Assembly: GCA_002721545.1 (NCBI GenBank)
Contig: PBKR01000032.1
Coordinates: 1-64,000, forward strand
Reading direction: 5' to 3'
Source of the DNA: Nitrosomonadaceae bacterium
GTDB taxonomy: Bacteria; Pseudomonadota; Gammaproteobacteria; Burkholderiales; Nitrosomonadaceae
DNA: 64,000 nucleotides
A program made the translations under genes and the position numbers. Each line of letters opens with the position of its first letter. The first letter of the stretch is position 1. The notes below the pieces were generated by a model, which saw only the letters and a list, made by a program, of their open reading frames with translations, had not been told where the DNA came from and made no database searches. Shown here piece by piece: positions 22,274-32,273 of this stretch.

Positions 22274-23428
22274 CTATTGTTTAACTTGATTTTTTTTATT
22301 CCTAATTATTCTGACAAAACGGTCAAATAAATAGTCGACATCATGTGGGCCAGGACTTGCTTCTGGGTGACCCTGAAAAGAAAAGGCCAAGCAGTCAGTT
22401 AACTCAATTCCTTGTAAACTACCGTCAAATAAAGACAAATGCGTAATTTTTACATTTTCTGGTAAAGTTTTAGCATCAATTGCAAAGCCATGATTCTGAC
22501 TAGAAATCATAACCCTTTTATTATCCAGATTTTGGACCGGATGATTAGCACCATGGTGTCCAAATTTCATTTTTATTGTTTTAGCACCGCAAGCAAGCCC
22601 TAATAGCTGATGGCCTAAACATATACCAAAAACTGGAAACTTTTTCTCAAGCAATTTTTTAATAGTTTCAATTGCATAACTACATGGCTCTGGATCTCCT
22701 GGCCCATTAGAAAGAAACACGCCATCAGGATGTAAAGCAATAATCTCATAAAATTTAGTTTGAGCAGGAACAACTGTAACTTTACAATTTAGCTGAGCCA
22801 GTTTCCTTAAAATACTTTGCTTAATTCCAAAATCTAGAGCAACAATATGGAAAAGAAATTTTTTCTTTGTCTGATAGCTTGGTTCTAGCTTTTTCTCTCC
22901 CTCCGTCCACTCATAAGACTGTTTACAGCTTACTATTTTAGCAAGATCCATACCAGCCAGCCCTGGAAATCTTTTAGCTCTTTTTAAAGCTTCATCTTCA
23001 TCAATATTTCCCGCCATCAAGCAACCTATTTGCACTCCCTTTTCACGTAGAATACGCGTAAGTTTACGTGTATCTAATTCAGCAATAGCAATTACATTAT
23101 GCTCTTTAAGATATTCTGATAGTGTCTGAGTTTTTCGCCAATTACTTGAAATAATAGGTAGATCACGAATAACTAACCCTGCAGCATGAATCTTATGCAG
23201 ATTCCCAGACTCAACATCATTCATGTTGACTCCTGTATTTCCTATATGCGGGTAGGTCAGTGTAACAATTTGATGGCAATATGAAGGGTCAGTGAGAATC
23301 TCCTGATATCCGGTCATTGCTGTATTAAAAACCACTTCGCCCGTACTAATTCCCTCCGCTCCAATTGAGATTCCGCGAAGAATAGTGCCGTCAGCAAGTA
23401 CAAGAACGGCAGGTAAGCGTTGTGACAC
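22274..23428 (-). CDS. carA: Carbamoyl-phosphate synthase small subunit
   Basis: Glutamine amidotransferase subunit that delivers ammonia to CarB. The open frame reaches 23539, but the GTG at 23428 is preceded 6 nt upstream by a perfect AAGGAG and begins just ahead of the conserved [13 protein letters not shown], so I place the start there, giving 384 aa, the family length. The class I amidotransferase domain has the nucleophile elbow [10 protein letters not shown], and the His-Glu pair lies in [11 protein letters not shown]. The last residues are lysine-rich. Confidence 0.96.
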   Translation of the reverse strand: MSQRLPAVLVLADGTILRGISIGAEGISTGEVVFNTAMTGYQEILTDPSYCHQIVTLTYPHIGNTGVNMNDVESGNLHKIHAAGLVIRDLPIISSNWRKTQTLSEYLKEHNVIAIAELDTRKLTRILREKGVQIGCLMAGNIDEDEALKRAKRFPGLAGMDLAKIVSCKQSYEWTEGEKKLEPSYQTKKKFLFHIVALDFGIKQSILRKLAQLNCKVTVVPAQTKFYEIIALHPDGVFLSNGPGDPEPCSYAIETIKKLLEKKFPVFGICLGHQLLGLACGAKTIKMKFGHHGANHPVQNLDNKRVMISSQNHGFAIDAKTLPENVKITHLSLFDGSLQGIELTDCLAFSFQGHPEASPGPHDVDYLFDRFVRIIRNKKNQVKQ

Positions 23429-23686
23429 TAAAGACTCCTTGAGTACTGACCAGACATGATAAGAAGGACGGTATAATAATCCCACCTCACCAATTTTCTT
23501 TATTATACGTGGAAATTGACTATTTTTCAATCTAAACACAAGCGTTCTGTAGGAAAGATCAAGTATCTTTTTACTAGATCAAATAGATATAACATTTGCC
23601 ATGCCTTTGGTAATACTAGAAGAATAAAATTAGAAAATATTCCCCTTGTTGTACCTCAAATCATTTGCATAAGAATTTTGATCTAA

Positions 23687-24454
23687 TTATTGAGTTATAA
23701 AGTTCGTAATTGCCACAAATTGTGCAACAGATAAATTTTCAGCACGTAACCTAGGATTAATTTCTAATACGTCGAAGTCTTCTGGCTTTAAGTAATCCTG
23801 TAATGTATTACTAATAGTTTTACGTCTTTTTGAGAATGCAGCAGTAACAATAGCAGAAAATAAATCTTCCTCATCTTCATTAATCATTTTTCGATTTAGT
23901 GGGATCATACGTACAATAGCCGACTGTATTTTAGGTGCTGGCAAGAAAGATTCTGGTTGGACAGTAAACAGCTGCTCCATTTCAAAATGACATTGCAGCA
24001 TAATTGATAGCCGACCATAGCTAGATGTAGAAGGCTCAGCAACCATACGCTCTACAACTTCTTTTTGGAGCATAAAGTGCATATCACATATGTTTTTTGA
24101 AAATTTACGTAAATGAAATAGAATAGGTGTTGAAATATTGTATGGAAGATTACCAACTACTCGAACATTTTTTCCTAAAGTAGAAAAATTGAATTTTAAT
24201 GCATCAGATGAATGCACTGTCAGCTTTTCTACACTGTATTTTTGAGTAAGACACGAAACAATATCACGATCAATCTCTATTACATGTAAATGATTAATTG
24301 AGTCCAATAGTGGTTTTGTCAGGGCGCCTAGTCCAGGTCCAATTTCAACCAAGATATCATTTCTTAATGGAAGAATAGCCTGTAGAATATTATGTACAAC
24401 CTGAGGGTCAACTAAAAAATTCTGGCCAAATCGTTTACGAGGGATATGACGCAT
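23687..24454 (-). CDS. rsmA: 16S rRNA dimethyladenosine transferase RsmA (KsgA)
   Basis: Dimethylates A1518 and A1519 of 16S rRNA as a late quality check on the 30S subunit. At 255 aa, with KRFGQNFLVD at the N terminus, the SAM motif EIGPGLGALT, the catalytic motif NLPYNIST and the C-terminal helical domain with FSKRRKTISN. It lies 46 nt downstream of pdxA in the lptD-surA-pdxA-rsmA operon. Start ATG. Confidence 0.97.
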   Translation of the reverse strand: MRHIPRKRFGQNFLVDPQVVHNILQAILPLRNDILVEIGPGLGALTKPLLDSINHLHVIEIDRDIVSCLTQKYSVEKLTVHSSDALKFNFSTLGKNVRVVGNLPYNISTPILFHLRKFSKNICDMHFMLQKEVVERMVAEPSTSSYGRLSIMLQCHFEMEQLFTVQPESFLPAPKIQSAIVRMIPLNRKMINEDEEDLFSAIVTAAFSKRRKTISNTLQDYLKPEDFDVLEINPRLRAENLSVAQFVAITNFITQ

Positions 24455-24500
24455 AATCTAGAAAAAATATATAAAATTATATATGATATAAATTTTATAT

Positions 24501-25505
24501 CTATCCATTAAGACTTCTATTTTTAATTAATGTTATAGCCATTTCAATGGCTGCAAGTAAGCTCCCAGATTTAGCTTGGCCCGTAGCAGCTAAATTTAGA
24601 GCAGTACCATGATCTACCGAAGTACGGATTATGGGTAGCCCAAGAGTAACATTCACTCCCATACCAAAATTTGCATACTTAAAAACTGGAAGCCCCTGAT
24701 CATGATACATAGCAAAGACACAATCATAATTTGCAAGCTCTACAGGATTAAAGAGAGTATCAGCTGGTAAAGGCCCAATTACATTTATCCCTTCTGCTCG
24801 TAATTTTTTCAGCACTGGAATAATAACTTCTACCTCTTCCCTACCAAGATACCCAGATTCTCCAGAATGAGGGTTCAACCCTGCAACTACAATGCGTGGA
24901 GATGGAAGCAAGAAATGTGTTCTCAAACTTAGATTAATGATGCGCAGTTTTTGTTCCAATTTTAGGGGTGTAATAGCTTTAGCAACATCCTTAATAGGTA
25001 GGTGAGTTGTAGCAAGAGTTACACGCATATTACCTCCAATTAACATCATTACTACCTTCGTGTTTGTAAATCGAGATAAATATTCGGTATGGCCAGTAAA
25101 GGCTATCCCAGCATCATTAATTATGCCTTTGTGTACTGGTGCAGTTACTATTCCATCAAATTCTCCACTACAACAACCTTCAATTGCCCTTTCTAAAATT
25201 TTTAAGACATACCTAGAATTAGCCAAGTCAAGCTTTCCTGGAACAGAAGGTCTATCTAATGGCACATGAAGCACTATCAATCTACCGGGCCGATGATTAT
25301 CTACGGTAGTCACAGAATAATCTAATAATTTTAATGGAAGCCGCATTGCTCGTGCTCGATCTTGTAACAAATTCTTATCTGCAATTACGACCAAATTACA
25401 TGGTAAAATCTTTTGCGCTATTTTCACACAGAGATCTGGCCCAATACCAGCCGGCTCACCAGCAGTAAGGATCAGAGTTGGATTCTTTAATCTAACTGAA
25501 ATCAA
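24501..25505 (-). CDS. pdxA: 4-hydroxythreonine-4-phosphate dehydrogenase
   Basis: NAD-dependent enzyme of the DXP-dependent vitamin B6 pathway that oxidises 4-phosphohydroxy-L-threonine. At 334 aa, with TAGEPAGIGPDL near the N terminus, a metal-binding His in FTGHTEYLS, and MYHDQGLPVFKY near the C terminus. The frame starts with TTG at 25505, 9 nt after the surA stop codon, and probably relies on coupling because the ribosome site is weak. Its DXP substrate pathway is served by dxs in this same window. Confidence 0.95.
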   Translation of the reverse strand: MISVRLKNPTLILTAGEPAGIGPDLCVKIAQKILPCNLVVIADKNLLQDRARAMRLPLKLLDYSVTTVDNHRPGRLIVLHVPLDRPSVPGKLDLANSRYVLKILERAIEGCCSGEFDGIVTAPVHKGIINDAGIAFTGHTEYLSRFTNTKVVMMLIGGNMRVTLATTHLPIKDVAKAITPLKLEQKLRIINLSLRTHFLLPSPRIVVAGLNPHSGESGYLGREEVEVIIPVLKKLRAEGINVIGPLPADTLFNPVELANYDCVFAMYHDQGLPVFKYANFGMGVNVTLGLPIIRTSVDHGTALNLAATGQAKSGSLLAAIEMAITLIKNRSLNG

Positions 25506-25514
25506 TGAGCAAAC

Positions 25515-26837
25515 CTAAATATCCTCGGCACGATAATCAACATAAGCTCGATCACGCAATTGCTGCAACCATTCTTGGTAAAATTTTTCAGTTTTACGGA
25601 CCCTTATTGCATTACTTGCTTCTTGTCGTTGCCGTTCCCTACTTACATCCTTAGTACGACGCTCTATAATTTGAATTAGGTGCCAGCCAAAAGCTGTTTG
25701 TACCGGATCACTAATTTCATTTATCTGAAGCCTGTTCATAGCTCCTTCAAATTCAGGAACAGTATCACCCGGTGAAACCCAGCCCAAATCACCCCCTGAA
25801 GAACTGCTAGAATCCTCAGAATGAATTTTTGCTAACTCTTCAAAACTTGCGCCATTATCTATACGCTCTTTCAAACGAACTATTTGAAGCCTTGCCTCAT
25901 CTTCAGCTGTTAATTGATTAACTTTTATGAGAATATGGCGCACATGAGTTTGGTCTACCACTACTTCTTTATTATTATTTCCTCCTCGTCTATCGTGTAG
26001 TTTAAGTATATGGAAACCACTTGAACTTTTAATTATCGGTGTAACCTCATTCTTTGACATAGACTGTAATTCTTCAGAAAATTTTGTTAGTAATTGTGTT
26101 GATAGACGCCAACCAAGTTCCCCACCCTGTAAAGCATCAGCCGCATCAGAGAATTCGGCAGCAACCTGCGCAAAATCATTACCATTTTTTAATTTAGCTA
26201 AGGCCGCTTCTGCACGCTTTCTTCTATTATCAATTTTTTCTGGACTAGCTAACTCTGGAATCCTTATCATGATATGAGACAACTTATATTCTTCAACAGA
26301 CTCAGATGAATTTCTTTCATTAGTCAAGAAATCATCTATCTCCCTTTCAGTTACTTTTATTCTTTTATTAACCTCACGATCCTTTAATCGAATTAAAAGC
26401 ATTTCTTTTCTTATTTCCTCACGAAATTTATCATAACTAACTCCTTCAATAGCAAGAAGTTCAAAAAATTTTTCTTTAGACATTTTGTTTGCACTTGCAA
26501 TACGATTAAGTGATTTTTCAAGTGCTGTATCGCCTACAGTTATGCCAATTTCATTTGCAAGCTGAACCTGTGCACGAGTAAGTATTTCCCTCTCAAGCAT
26601 TTGGCTTTCTAAAACTTCTCTTGGTGGTGGTTCTATACCTTGTTTTTCTAATTGCCTAATACCCAATTCTAACAACTCATCAAGCTCTTGCCGTGTTATA
26701 ACCGATCCATTGACAACTGCAACTATATGATCAATTTTTTTAACAGCGCCAATGTCATCAAATTCTTGTGCAGCAACAGTATGCAATACAAACCAAAAAA
26801 ATAGATATAATAAATTAAAAAGATATTTAAAATTCAT
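25515..26837 (-). CDS. surA: Periplasmic chaperone / peptidyl-prolyl isomerase SurA
   Basis: Escorts outer-membrane proteins, including LptD, to the BAM complex. At 440 aa it has a signal peptide (about 1-23, ending TVAAQ), an N-terminal chaperone domain (about 30-175), and two parvulin domains (about 178-280 and 293-393, each with the GGDLGW/GGELGW signature). It lies 66 nt downstream of lptD, its client, in the conserved lptD-surA-pdxA-rsmA order. Start ATG. Confidence 0.96.
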   Translation of the reverse strand: MNFKYLFNLLYLFFWFVLHTVAAQEFDDIGAVKKIDHIVAVVNGSVITRQELDELLELGIRQLEKQGIEPPPREVLESQMLEREILTRAQVQLANEIGITVGDTALEKSLNRIASANKMSKEKFFELLAIEGVSYDKFREEIRKEMLLIRLKDREVNKRIKVTEREIDDFLTNERNSSESVEEYKLSHIMIRIPELASPEKIDNRRKRAEAALAKLKNGNDFAQVAAEFSDAADALQGGELGWRLSTQLLTKFSEELQSMSKNEVTPIIKSSSGFHILKLHDRRGGNNNKEVVVDQTHVRHILIKVNQLTAEDEARLQIVRLKERIDNGASFEELAKIHSEDSSSSSGGDLGWVSPGDTVPEFEGAMNRLQINEISDPVQTAFGWHLIQIIERRTKDVSRERQRQEASNAIRVRKTEKFYQEWLQQLRDRAYVDYRAEDI

Positions 26838-26903
26838 CTTATAGTAGGGATATAGAAACCACAGTATATTTAAATATAAAATACATCATGCATATAATTT
26901 TTC

Positions 26904-29516
26904 TCATCGTAATTCTGCCATATCATCCATCATTTCATTTCCCCGTCCATCAAAATTAGTATAGCCTGGAATACCCCTAGTCAGAACCTTCAGTGGGTCA
27001 GAACCAATTTGTAATAGACCACCGAGCTCTAACTGCAAGAAGAAAGTAGTATTTGTTCTTGTAGATGAAGTACGAATCTTCTGATATATAAAGCGTGCTG
27101 TCCAGCAACAAGCGTTATACTCAACTCCTGCAATCTCTGAGAGATCTCTAGTGTCTCTAAGTGAGTAATTTTTACGAGCAACAACCCTCCATTTGTTAGA
27201 TATTGGCCACTGACCTGAAATATCATATTGTGCTAATACTCCACGGGTATAGCGATAGCCAAGATTTAATACTTTTCCTGTTTCTGGCTGATAGCTGAGA
27301 ATTGAACGCATTACATCGGTATGACCTTTACTTTGATCAATTTGCATAGTGTGCTTAGCACTCAAAGATGGCGTAATATTTCCTGATAATTGAACGATAA
27401 TATCTGAATTTCTTTTTGGGTTTGCCACAACCCCAACACGTTGTTCTCTTAAATGCAGCTGTTTTGCTACAGCTATACGAAACCTTTCTATACCAGTATC
27501 CTCATCAATCAACCGTGATGTAAGCGCCATAGTAAACTGATTTGCATCATTGATCCTATCACTACCACTGAAGCGATTCTCAGAAAAAATTCTGCCAAAA
27601 GTAAAGCCCTGCACCCAAGAATCAAAATTTGGCATTAGACTTTGATTTTTATATGGAACATAAACATAAAAAAGCCGCGGTTCAATAGTTTGGGTGAATC
27701 CCTCTCCAAATATTTTAGTTTCACGATCAAATGTGACACCACTATCTATACTCAGAATAGGTAATGTACGGCTTATATTTTTTTCTGGTATATTTATAGT
27801 TGAACGATTCAGCATATACCCAGTATGATGTATACCGATTTTCGGTGTAATAAACCCAAATGAGTTTTCCATAGGCACACTAACATTAGGAAAGATCGTA
27901 TAGCGACTACCAGCAACTTTATTTGGGTCTTTCTTGTCATCTACATGACTAAACTCCGTAAAGCTGCCTTTAAAATCAAAATCCGCTCCAAATACATCTC
28001 GTTGCGTTGCTCTAAGAAGGATTTGAGGTAGTTTTTTATATGGTGCACTAGCTGGCCTGGCAGGATCCTGAACAGTTTGAAATTGTTGAACTTGAGTACT
28101 AAATGATAACAGACCATTCTCCCCTAAAGCGCCGTTATATGCTATCTTTCCTTGCTGCAACAGTTGGGTCCTTGATGTTACTTTAAGACCCTTTCCTAGA
28201 TCACGAAAATACAAATCATCTGAAACTCTATTGTAATCGAGTCTATAGCTCCACCCATGACCTAAACCTTGGCCATGCTCAAATTGCACACGATTACGAT
28301 TTTCCTCTGTTATTTCATCATTTGGAAGAACATCAAAATATAACCCACCCGTCATACTCTTGCTTTTATAACGAACTTCATTGTTTATCATTACTCCACG
28401 TTTAGACATTCCCCTAACCTTGAATGTCGCATCAGCATTAGGTGCTATATTCCAATAAAATGGCACAGAAATGTCGATTCCAGTTCTACCATTTGCACTA
28501 TAAATAGGAGCAAGGAAACCTGTTTTACGCTCCCCACTATATGAGAAGCTACCCCATGGCGTATAACCTATCGGTACACCTAGGAATTTTAGCTTGGCAT
28601 GACGAGCAACACCTGTTTTCTCATTGTCATTCATTTCCAAATCATCAGCTTCTACCATCCAATCTTCATTTCCTTCAGGGCAAGTAGTATATCTTGCTTG
28701 CTGGAACCTATATTGCCCTTCCCCTTCAATAAAAACTATCTCGGCATCCCCTCTACGACTACCATCTTTAAATTGATAAACTGGATGGTCCATCTCCCCA
28801 ATCTTACTATCTAGATTCATTGTAAGCCGGGAACCCTCTATTACATCCTCTTGTCGCTCTACACGAACTCCTCCTTCCACCTCAATATCATCAGTGTCTT
28901 GAAAATATTTTATTCGATCTGCTGAAATAATTTGATCATCACTACGTATCTCAGCATCACCAATTCCTTCAACCTCCAACTCGTTATAACCTTGTATTAA
29001 ATTAGCTTCAATATATACCGGATTCTCAGTACTATCTGTTTTAGCAATAGGTGCGATTATTTCCCGCTCAATTTCTAATTTCGGTAATTGTGGTTTCATC
29101 AATGCAATCTGCTCACCATTACGCAGCCCAGAATCAGCTATAGATTCAGGACTATGAGTCCCTTGATTATCTATGTGCTGAGACTCAACAAATAAAGGTT
29201 GACTCCTATTACTTTCATTTCTTACAGTATTTAAGGCAATCTTTTGTTTAGATAATGGTGAGGTGTCAAATGCCAGATGCTTGTTACTACGTAACTCTTT
29301 TTTACCTATAGATTCAATCTCAAACTCACTATAGTTTTTTAATCTCTTAGAACGAGTTAATATAGATTTTCTTTTAGGGGATCTATTCTCACTAGATGAC
29401 GTTGCCATTTCATTATCAATTATCTGCTTTGAAGACCGTTCGTCAGCAGATACACTGAAAGAAATACAAAGTAAAAAAATAGACCAACAAATAAAAAGAT
29501 AAAATTGCAGTCTCAT
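26904..29516 (-). CDS. lptD: LPS-assembly protein LptD
   Basis: Outer-membrane beta-barrel that, with LptE, inserts LPS into the outer leaflet. At 870 aa it has a signal peptide (about 1-24, ending SVSA), an unusually long polar Ser/Lys-rich stretch before the first LptA-like repeat (to about residue 165), the beta-jellyroll (LEVEGIGDAEIRSDDQIIS onward) and a C-terminal barrel. The C-terminal Cys pair is visible (YNACCWTARF). The extended N-terminal segment is of low complexity and I cannot assign a role to it. It heads the operon; an 8-bp inverted repeat lies just upstream. Confidence 0.95.
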   Translation of the reverse strand: MRLQFYLFICWSIFLLCISFSVSADERSSKQIIDNEMATSSSENRSPKRKSILTRSKRLKNYSEFEIESIGKKELRSNKHLAFDTSPLSKQKIALNTVRNESNRSQPLFVESQHIDNQGTHSPESIADSGLRNGEQIALMKPQLPKLEIEREIIAPIAKTDSTENPVYIEANLIQGYNELEVEGIGDAEIRSDDQIISADRIKYFQDTDDIEVEGGVRVERQEDVIEGSRLTMNLDSKIGEMDHPVYQFKDGSRRGDAEIVFIEGEGQYRFQQARYTTCPEGNEDWMVEADDLEMNDNEKTGVARHAKLKFLGVPIGYTPWGSFSYSGERKTGFLAPIYSANGRTGIDISVPFYWNIAPNADATFKVRGMSKRGVMINNEVRYKSKSMTGGLYFDVLPNDEITEENRNRVQFEHGQGLGHGWSYRLDYNRVSDDLYFRDLGKGLKVTSRTQLLQQGKIAYNGALGENGLLSFSTQVQQFQTVQDPARPASAPYKKLPQILLRATQRDVFGADFDFKGSFTEFSHVDDKKDPNKVAGSRYTIFPNVSVPMENSFGFITPKIGIHHTGYMLNRSTINIPEKNISRTLPILSIDSGVTFDRETKIFGEGFTQTIEPRLFYVYVPYKNQSLMPNFDSWVQGFTFGRIFSENRFSGSDRINDANQFTMALTSRLIDEDTGIERFRIAVAKQLHLREQRVGVVANPKRNSDIIVQLSGNITPSLSAKHTMQIDQSKGHTDVMRSILSYQPETGKVLNLGYRYTRGVLAQYDISGQWPISNKWRVVARKNYSLRDTRDLSEIAGVEYNACCWTARFIYQKIRTSSTRTNTTFFLQLELGGLLQIGSDPLKVLTRGIPGYTNFDGRGNEMMDDMAELR

Positions 29517-29531
29517 TTTTTAGATATCTAG

Positions 29532-29573
29532 CCTGAAAAGAATATATATCTATGTTTTATCAATATTTTCAGG
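29532..29573. repeat. Inverted repeat upstream of lptD
   Basis: CCTGAAAA (29532-29539) and TTTTCAGG (29566-29573) are perfect 8-bp inverted copies separated by 26 bp, ending 16 bp upstream of the lptD start codon. A separate perfect 10-bp palindrome, TAGATATCTA, lies at 29521-29530. They could be a regulator site or a 5' UTR stem-loop. No known operator is recognised. Confidence 0.4.
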
Positions 29574-29974
29574 TTTGTAAGTATCAAATTACCAATATTG
29601 ATGCGTAACAGAAAAATTTTTTCATCATCACTTTGCATAAAAGGAAAGATAAAACCGAACCAATTATTATGCTTGTTTGGCTATGATTTATTTGAGAAAT
29701 AGTATAAGTGTAACAAAAAACTGGAGACAAGCCATATACATGCTTCTATGATATAGATACTAGAAATACAAAATAATTCAAATTAAATGGCAAATCAATT
29801 ACACCTAAATGGTTAATAAACTGATTATGGGTTGTGTAATAATAAAAAACTAAGAAGAAAATTTTGATTAATTTGGCTTTGTTTCAATTTAAATTATTAT
29901 CACTAAGAGTAATTTAGTAACCGAAATAAAGCATCGACATATTTAAACATAAGCTTTAATTGGAGAATCATGCT
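29574..29974. other. AT-rich divergent spacer lptD/mpl
   Basis: About 400 bp of AT-rich sequence between the divergent lptD and mpl genes. It must hold promoters for both, but no -35/-10 pair stands out. I see no RNA gene, no convincing ORF and no transposon remnant. The mpl ribosome site (GGAG, 29962-29965) is at its right end. Confidence 0.6.
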
Positions 29975-31339
29975 ATGCATATCCATATTCTTGGTATCTG
30001 TGGCACCTTTATGGGCGGTATAGCAGTACTTGCTCGACAAGCTGGGCATAAAGTTACTGGGTGTGATACTAATGTTTACCCCCCCATGAGTACCCAGCTT
30101 GAATCTCAAGATATTAAATTAATTGAAGGCTATAACGCTAATCAAATTAAATTGAACCCTGATCTTTTTCTGATCGGTAACGTTATTTCACGAGGAAACC
30201 CATTGATAGAAGAAATATTAAATTGCAATTTACTATATGCTTCTGCCCCTCAATGGCTCTCAGAAAATATACTTAAAGATAAGTGGGTATTGGCGGTCTC
30301 TGGTACTCATGGGAAAACCACAACGAGTTCGATGTTAGCGTGGATACTAGAATATGCAGGAATGAAACCAGGATTCCTTATTGGGGGAATACCTGAAAAT
30401 TTTAGTGTCTCTGCTAGGCTAAGTAATAACTCTCCCTTCTTTATTATTGAAGCAGATGAGTACGATACAGCCTTCTTTGATAAGCGCTCCAAATTCATCC
30501 ACCTGCGGCCAAAAACAGCAGTCCTTAATAATTTAGAGTTTGATCATGCTGATATCTTCTCCGATCTAGCATCTATAATGCAGGAATTTCATCATTTCGT
30601 ACGCTTAATTCCTGCAAATGGTCTGATAATTACTAATGGAAGAGACAAGAATTTAATTAAAGTTCTGGATAAGGGCTGCTGGACACCAGTAGAAAAAATT
30701 GGAGTAAGTGATGGTTGGCAAGCAAGACCATCAACTAATAACAGTACTGAAATTTCATTTAAGGGAAAATTATACGGCAATTTATATTGGGATCTAATGG
30801 GTGAGCATAACCAAATGAATGCACTAGCCGCATTAGCTGCCGCACATCATACTGGCGTAAAGATTAAAACAGGGATTAAAGCACTTACGCAGTTTAAAAA
30901 TGTTAAACGACGTATGGAGTTATCAGGCATAGCAAATGGTATTACTGTGTATGATGATTTTGCACATCATCCTACATCAATTCAGACAACGCTAGAAGGA
31001 TTAAGGTCTAAAGTGAATGACGCACGAATTATTGCGGTACTAGAGCCACGTTCCAACACTATGAAAATGGGAACATGGAAGAAAAATCTTGCTGAAAGCG
31101 TAAAAACTGCTGATTTGGTTTTTTTTTATACCCATGGTCTAGAATGGAACATACAGGAGGTATTAAAGCCAATGAAATCAGAGGCTATAAGTAGCGATAA
31201 TATTGATCATTTAATTCAGTTAATAACTATTAACGCACGCCCAGGTGATTATATATTGATCATGAGCAATGGAGGGTTCGGTGGTATTCATAAAAAACTA
31301 CTCAAATCATTAAACATTAATCATAAATCACAAACGTAA
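29975..31339 (+). CDS. mpl: UDP-N-acetylmuramate:L-Ala-gamma-D-Glu-meso-DAP ligase (murein recycling)
   Basis: Joins recycled murein tripeptide to UDP-MurNAc in the cytoplasm. The open frame begins at a TTG at 29960, but the ATG at 29975 has GGAG 9 nt upstream and starts exactly at MHIHILGICGTFMGG, giving 454 aa, the family length. The Mur-ligase ATP loop GTHGKTTT is at about 110-117, with EADEYDTAFFD and YDDFAHHPTS downstream. It is monocistronic, divergent from lptD and convergent with ureD. Confidence 0.96.
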   Translation: MHIHILGICGTFMGGIAVLARQAGHKVTGCDTNVYPPMSTQLESQDIKLIEGYNANQIKLNPDLFLIGNVISRGNPLIEEILNCNLLYASAPQWLSENILKDKWVLAVSGTHGKTTTSSMLAWILEYAGMKPGFLIGGIPENFSVSARLSNNSPFFIIEADEYDTAFFDKRSKFIHLRPKTAVLNNLEFDHADIFSDLASIMQEFHHFVRLIPANGLIITNGRDKNLIKVLDKGCWTPVEKIGVSDGWQARPSTNNSTEISFKGKLYGNLYWDLMGEHNQMNALAALAAAHHTGVKIKTGIKALTQFKNVKRRMELSGIANGITVYDDFAHHPTSIQTTLEGLRSKVNDARIIAVLEPRSNTMKMGTWKKNLAESVKTADLVFFYTHGLEWNIQEVLKPMKSEAISSDNIDHLIQLITINARPGDYILIMSNGGFGGIHKKLLKSLNINHKSQT

Positions 31340-31366
31340 TTATTATTTAAGGAAGTTATAGGCACT

Positions 31367-31383
31367 ACTAAATCTTATTTAGT
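31367..31383. terminator. Possible weak bidirectional terminator between mpl and ureD
   Basis: ACTAAAT, a 3-nt loop and ATTTAGT form a perfect 7-bp stem in the 70-bp space between the convergent mpl and ureD genes. The stem is AT-rich and only short T-runs flank it, so a terminator role is plausible from position but weak in structure. Confidence 0.3.
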
Positions 31384-31409
31384 TCCTATTCTAATCAATA
31401 ATAATTATT

Positions 31410-32273
31410 CTAAACAGTACAAGAACCTTCTATACCACTCAAAGCACAATCCTCTTGTCTATCCCATAAAAAATCTTTGATTTGTTGGAAGCAGTTAAAT
31501 AATTGCTCACCTCCATTCCCTAATACCCTTAATACAAAACCATTTTCCGCCATTTCAGAAATCCCAAAAGAAATATCCCTCTCATTTTTAAGAGATTCTA
31601 AAATCACCTCTATTTTTTCTGTTAATTGATAAACACCATTTATATTTTTAGTATTCATATATATAAATGTAGCTTGGTGAGTATATTCTTCTAACTGTAT
31701 AACTGTATTCACCGATTTTATTCTAGGCTCAAGTATGATTTTGTCTTTTAGAACTAATAAATCTTTAAAGTATATCTCTGTTACATTTTGGAAATAAGTG
31801 AACCGAAATATCTCTCCTAAAATTTTCTTTCTAGGGTATATATACTCAGAGTTTTTTCTACCACAAGTTATAATTTCACTTAAAATTAATTCGCAGTCCT
31901 TTTCGAGATTAATAATAGTCTGATTTCTAAATATGGAATTTTCCTGCGGGACAACTGGATGAGGAACATAACAAAAAGAACTATTAGGAGCAAGCGTAAC
32001 TTGCGTGATTTGAGAAGAACCTTGCTTCATATTATACAAACGCTGGTATGATTGTGTCTGTAATTGAAATCGACTATTTTCCTCAATATTAATTTCTATC
32101 TTATGATTATCCGAATCTAATAAGCCAGGAGATGAGCTTCCAAGCATCATATATAAGCAGCCATCATCTTTAACCTGTCCAACATTCGTAATACGGAAAG
32201 GAACGCTAACATAACTGTCTATTAGATAAGACTTCCCCTCTTTAAATCCTGTTTTAATATTTAAATTGGCCAT
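31410..32273 (-). CDS. ureD: Urease accessory protein UreD (UreH), orphan copy
   Basis: UreD binds apo-urease with UreF and UreG during nickel insertion. At 287 aa it has the family length. The segment FQLQTQSYQRLYNMKQG (about 68-84) matches the conserved LTTQ...KVY region, followed by FCYVPHPVVPQENSIF, SEIITCGRK and FVLRVLGNGGEQLF. These variants resemble, from memory, the Bacteroidota type of UreD rather than the usual betaproteobacterial LEWLPQE form. A charged stretch of roughly 10 residues after the CGRK motif looks inserted. No ureABC or ureEFG is nearby. Function depends on a urease elsewhere; a NicO-type transporter lies 13 kb away. Start ATG, weak ribosome site. Confidence 0.85.
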   Translation of the reverse strand: MANLNIKTGFKEGKSYLIDSYVSVPFRITNVGQVKDDGCLYMMLGSSSPGLLDSDNHKIEINIEENSRFQLQTQSYQRLYNMKQGSSQITQVTLAPNSSFCYVPHPVVPQENSIFRNQTIINLEKDCELILSEIITCGRKNSEYIYPRKKILGEIFRFTYFQNVTEIYFKDLLVLKDKIILEPRIKSVNTVIQLEEYTHQATFIYMNTKNINGVYQLTEKIEVILESLKNERDISFGISEMAENGFVLRVLGNGGEQLFNCFQQIKDFLWDRQEDCALSGIEGSCTV

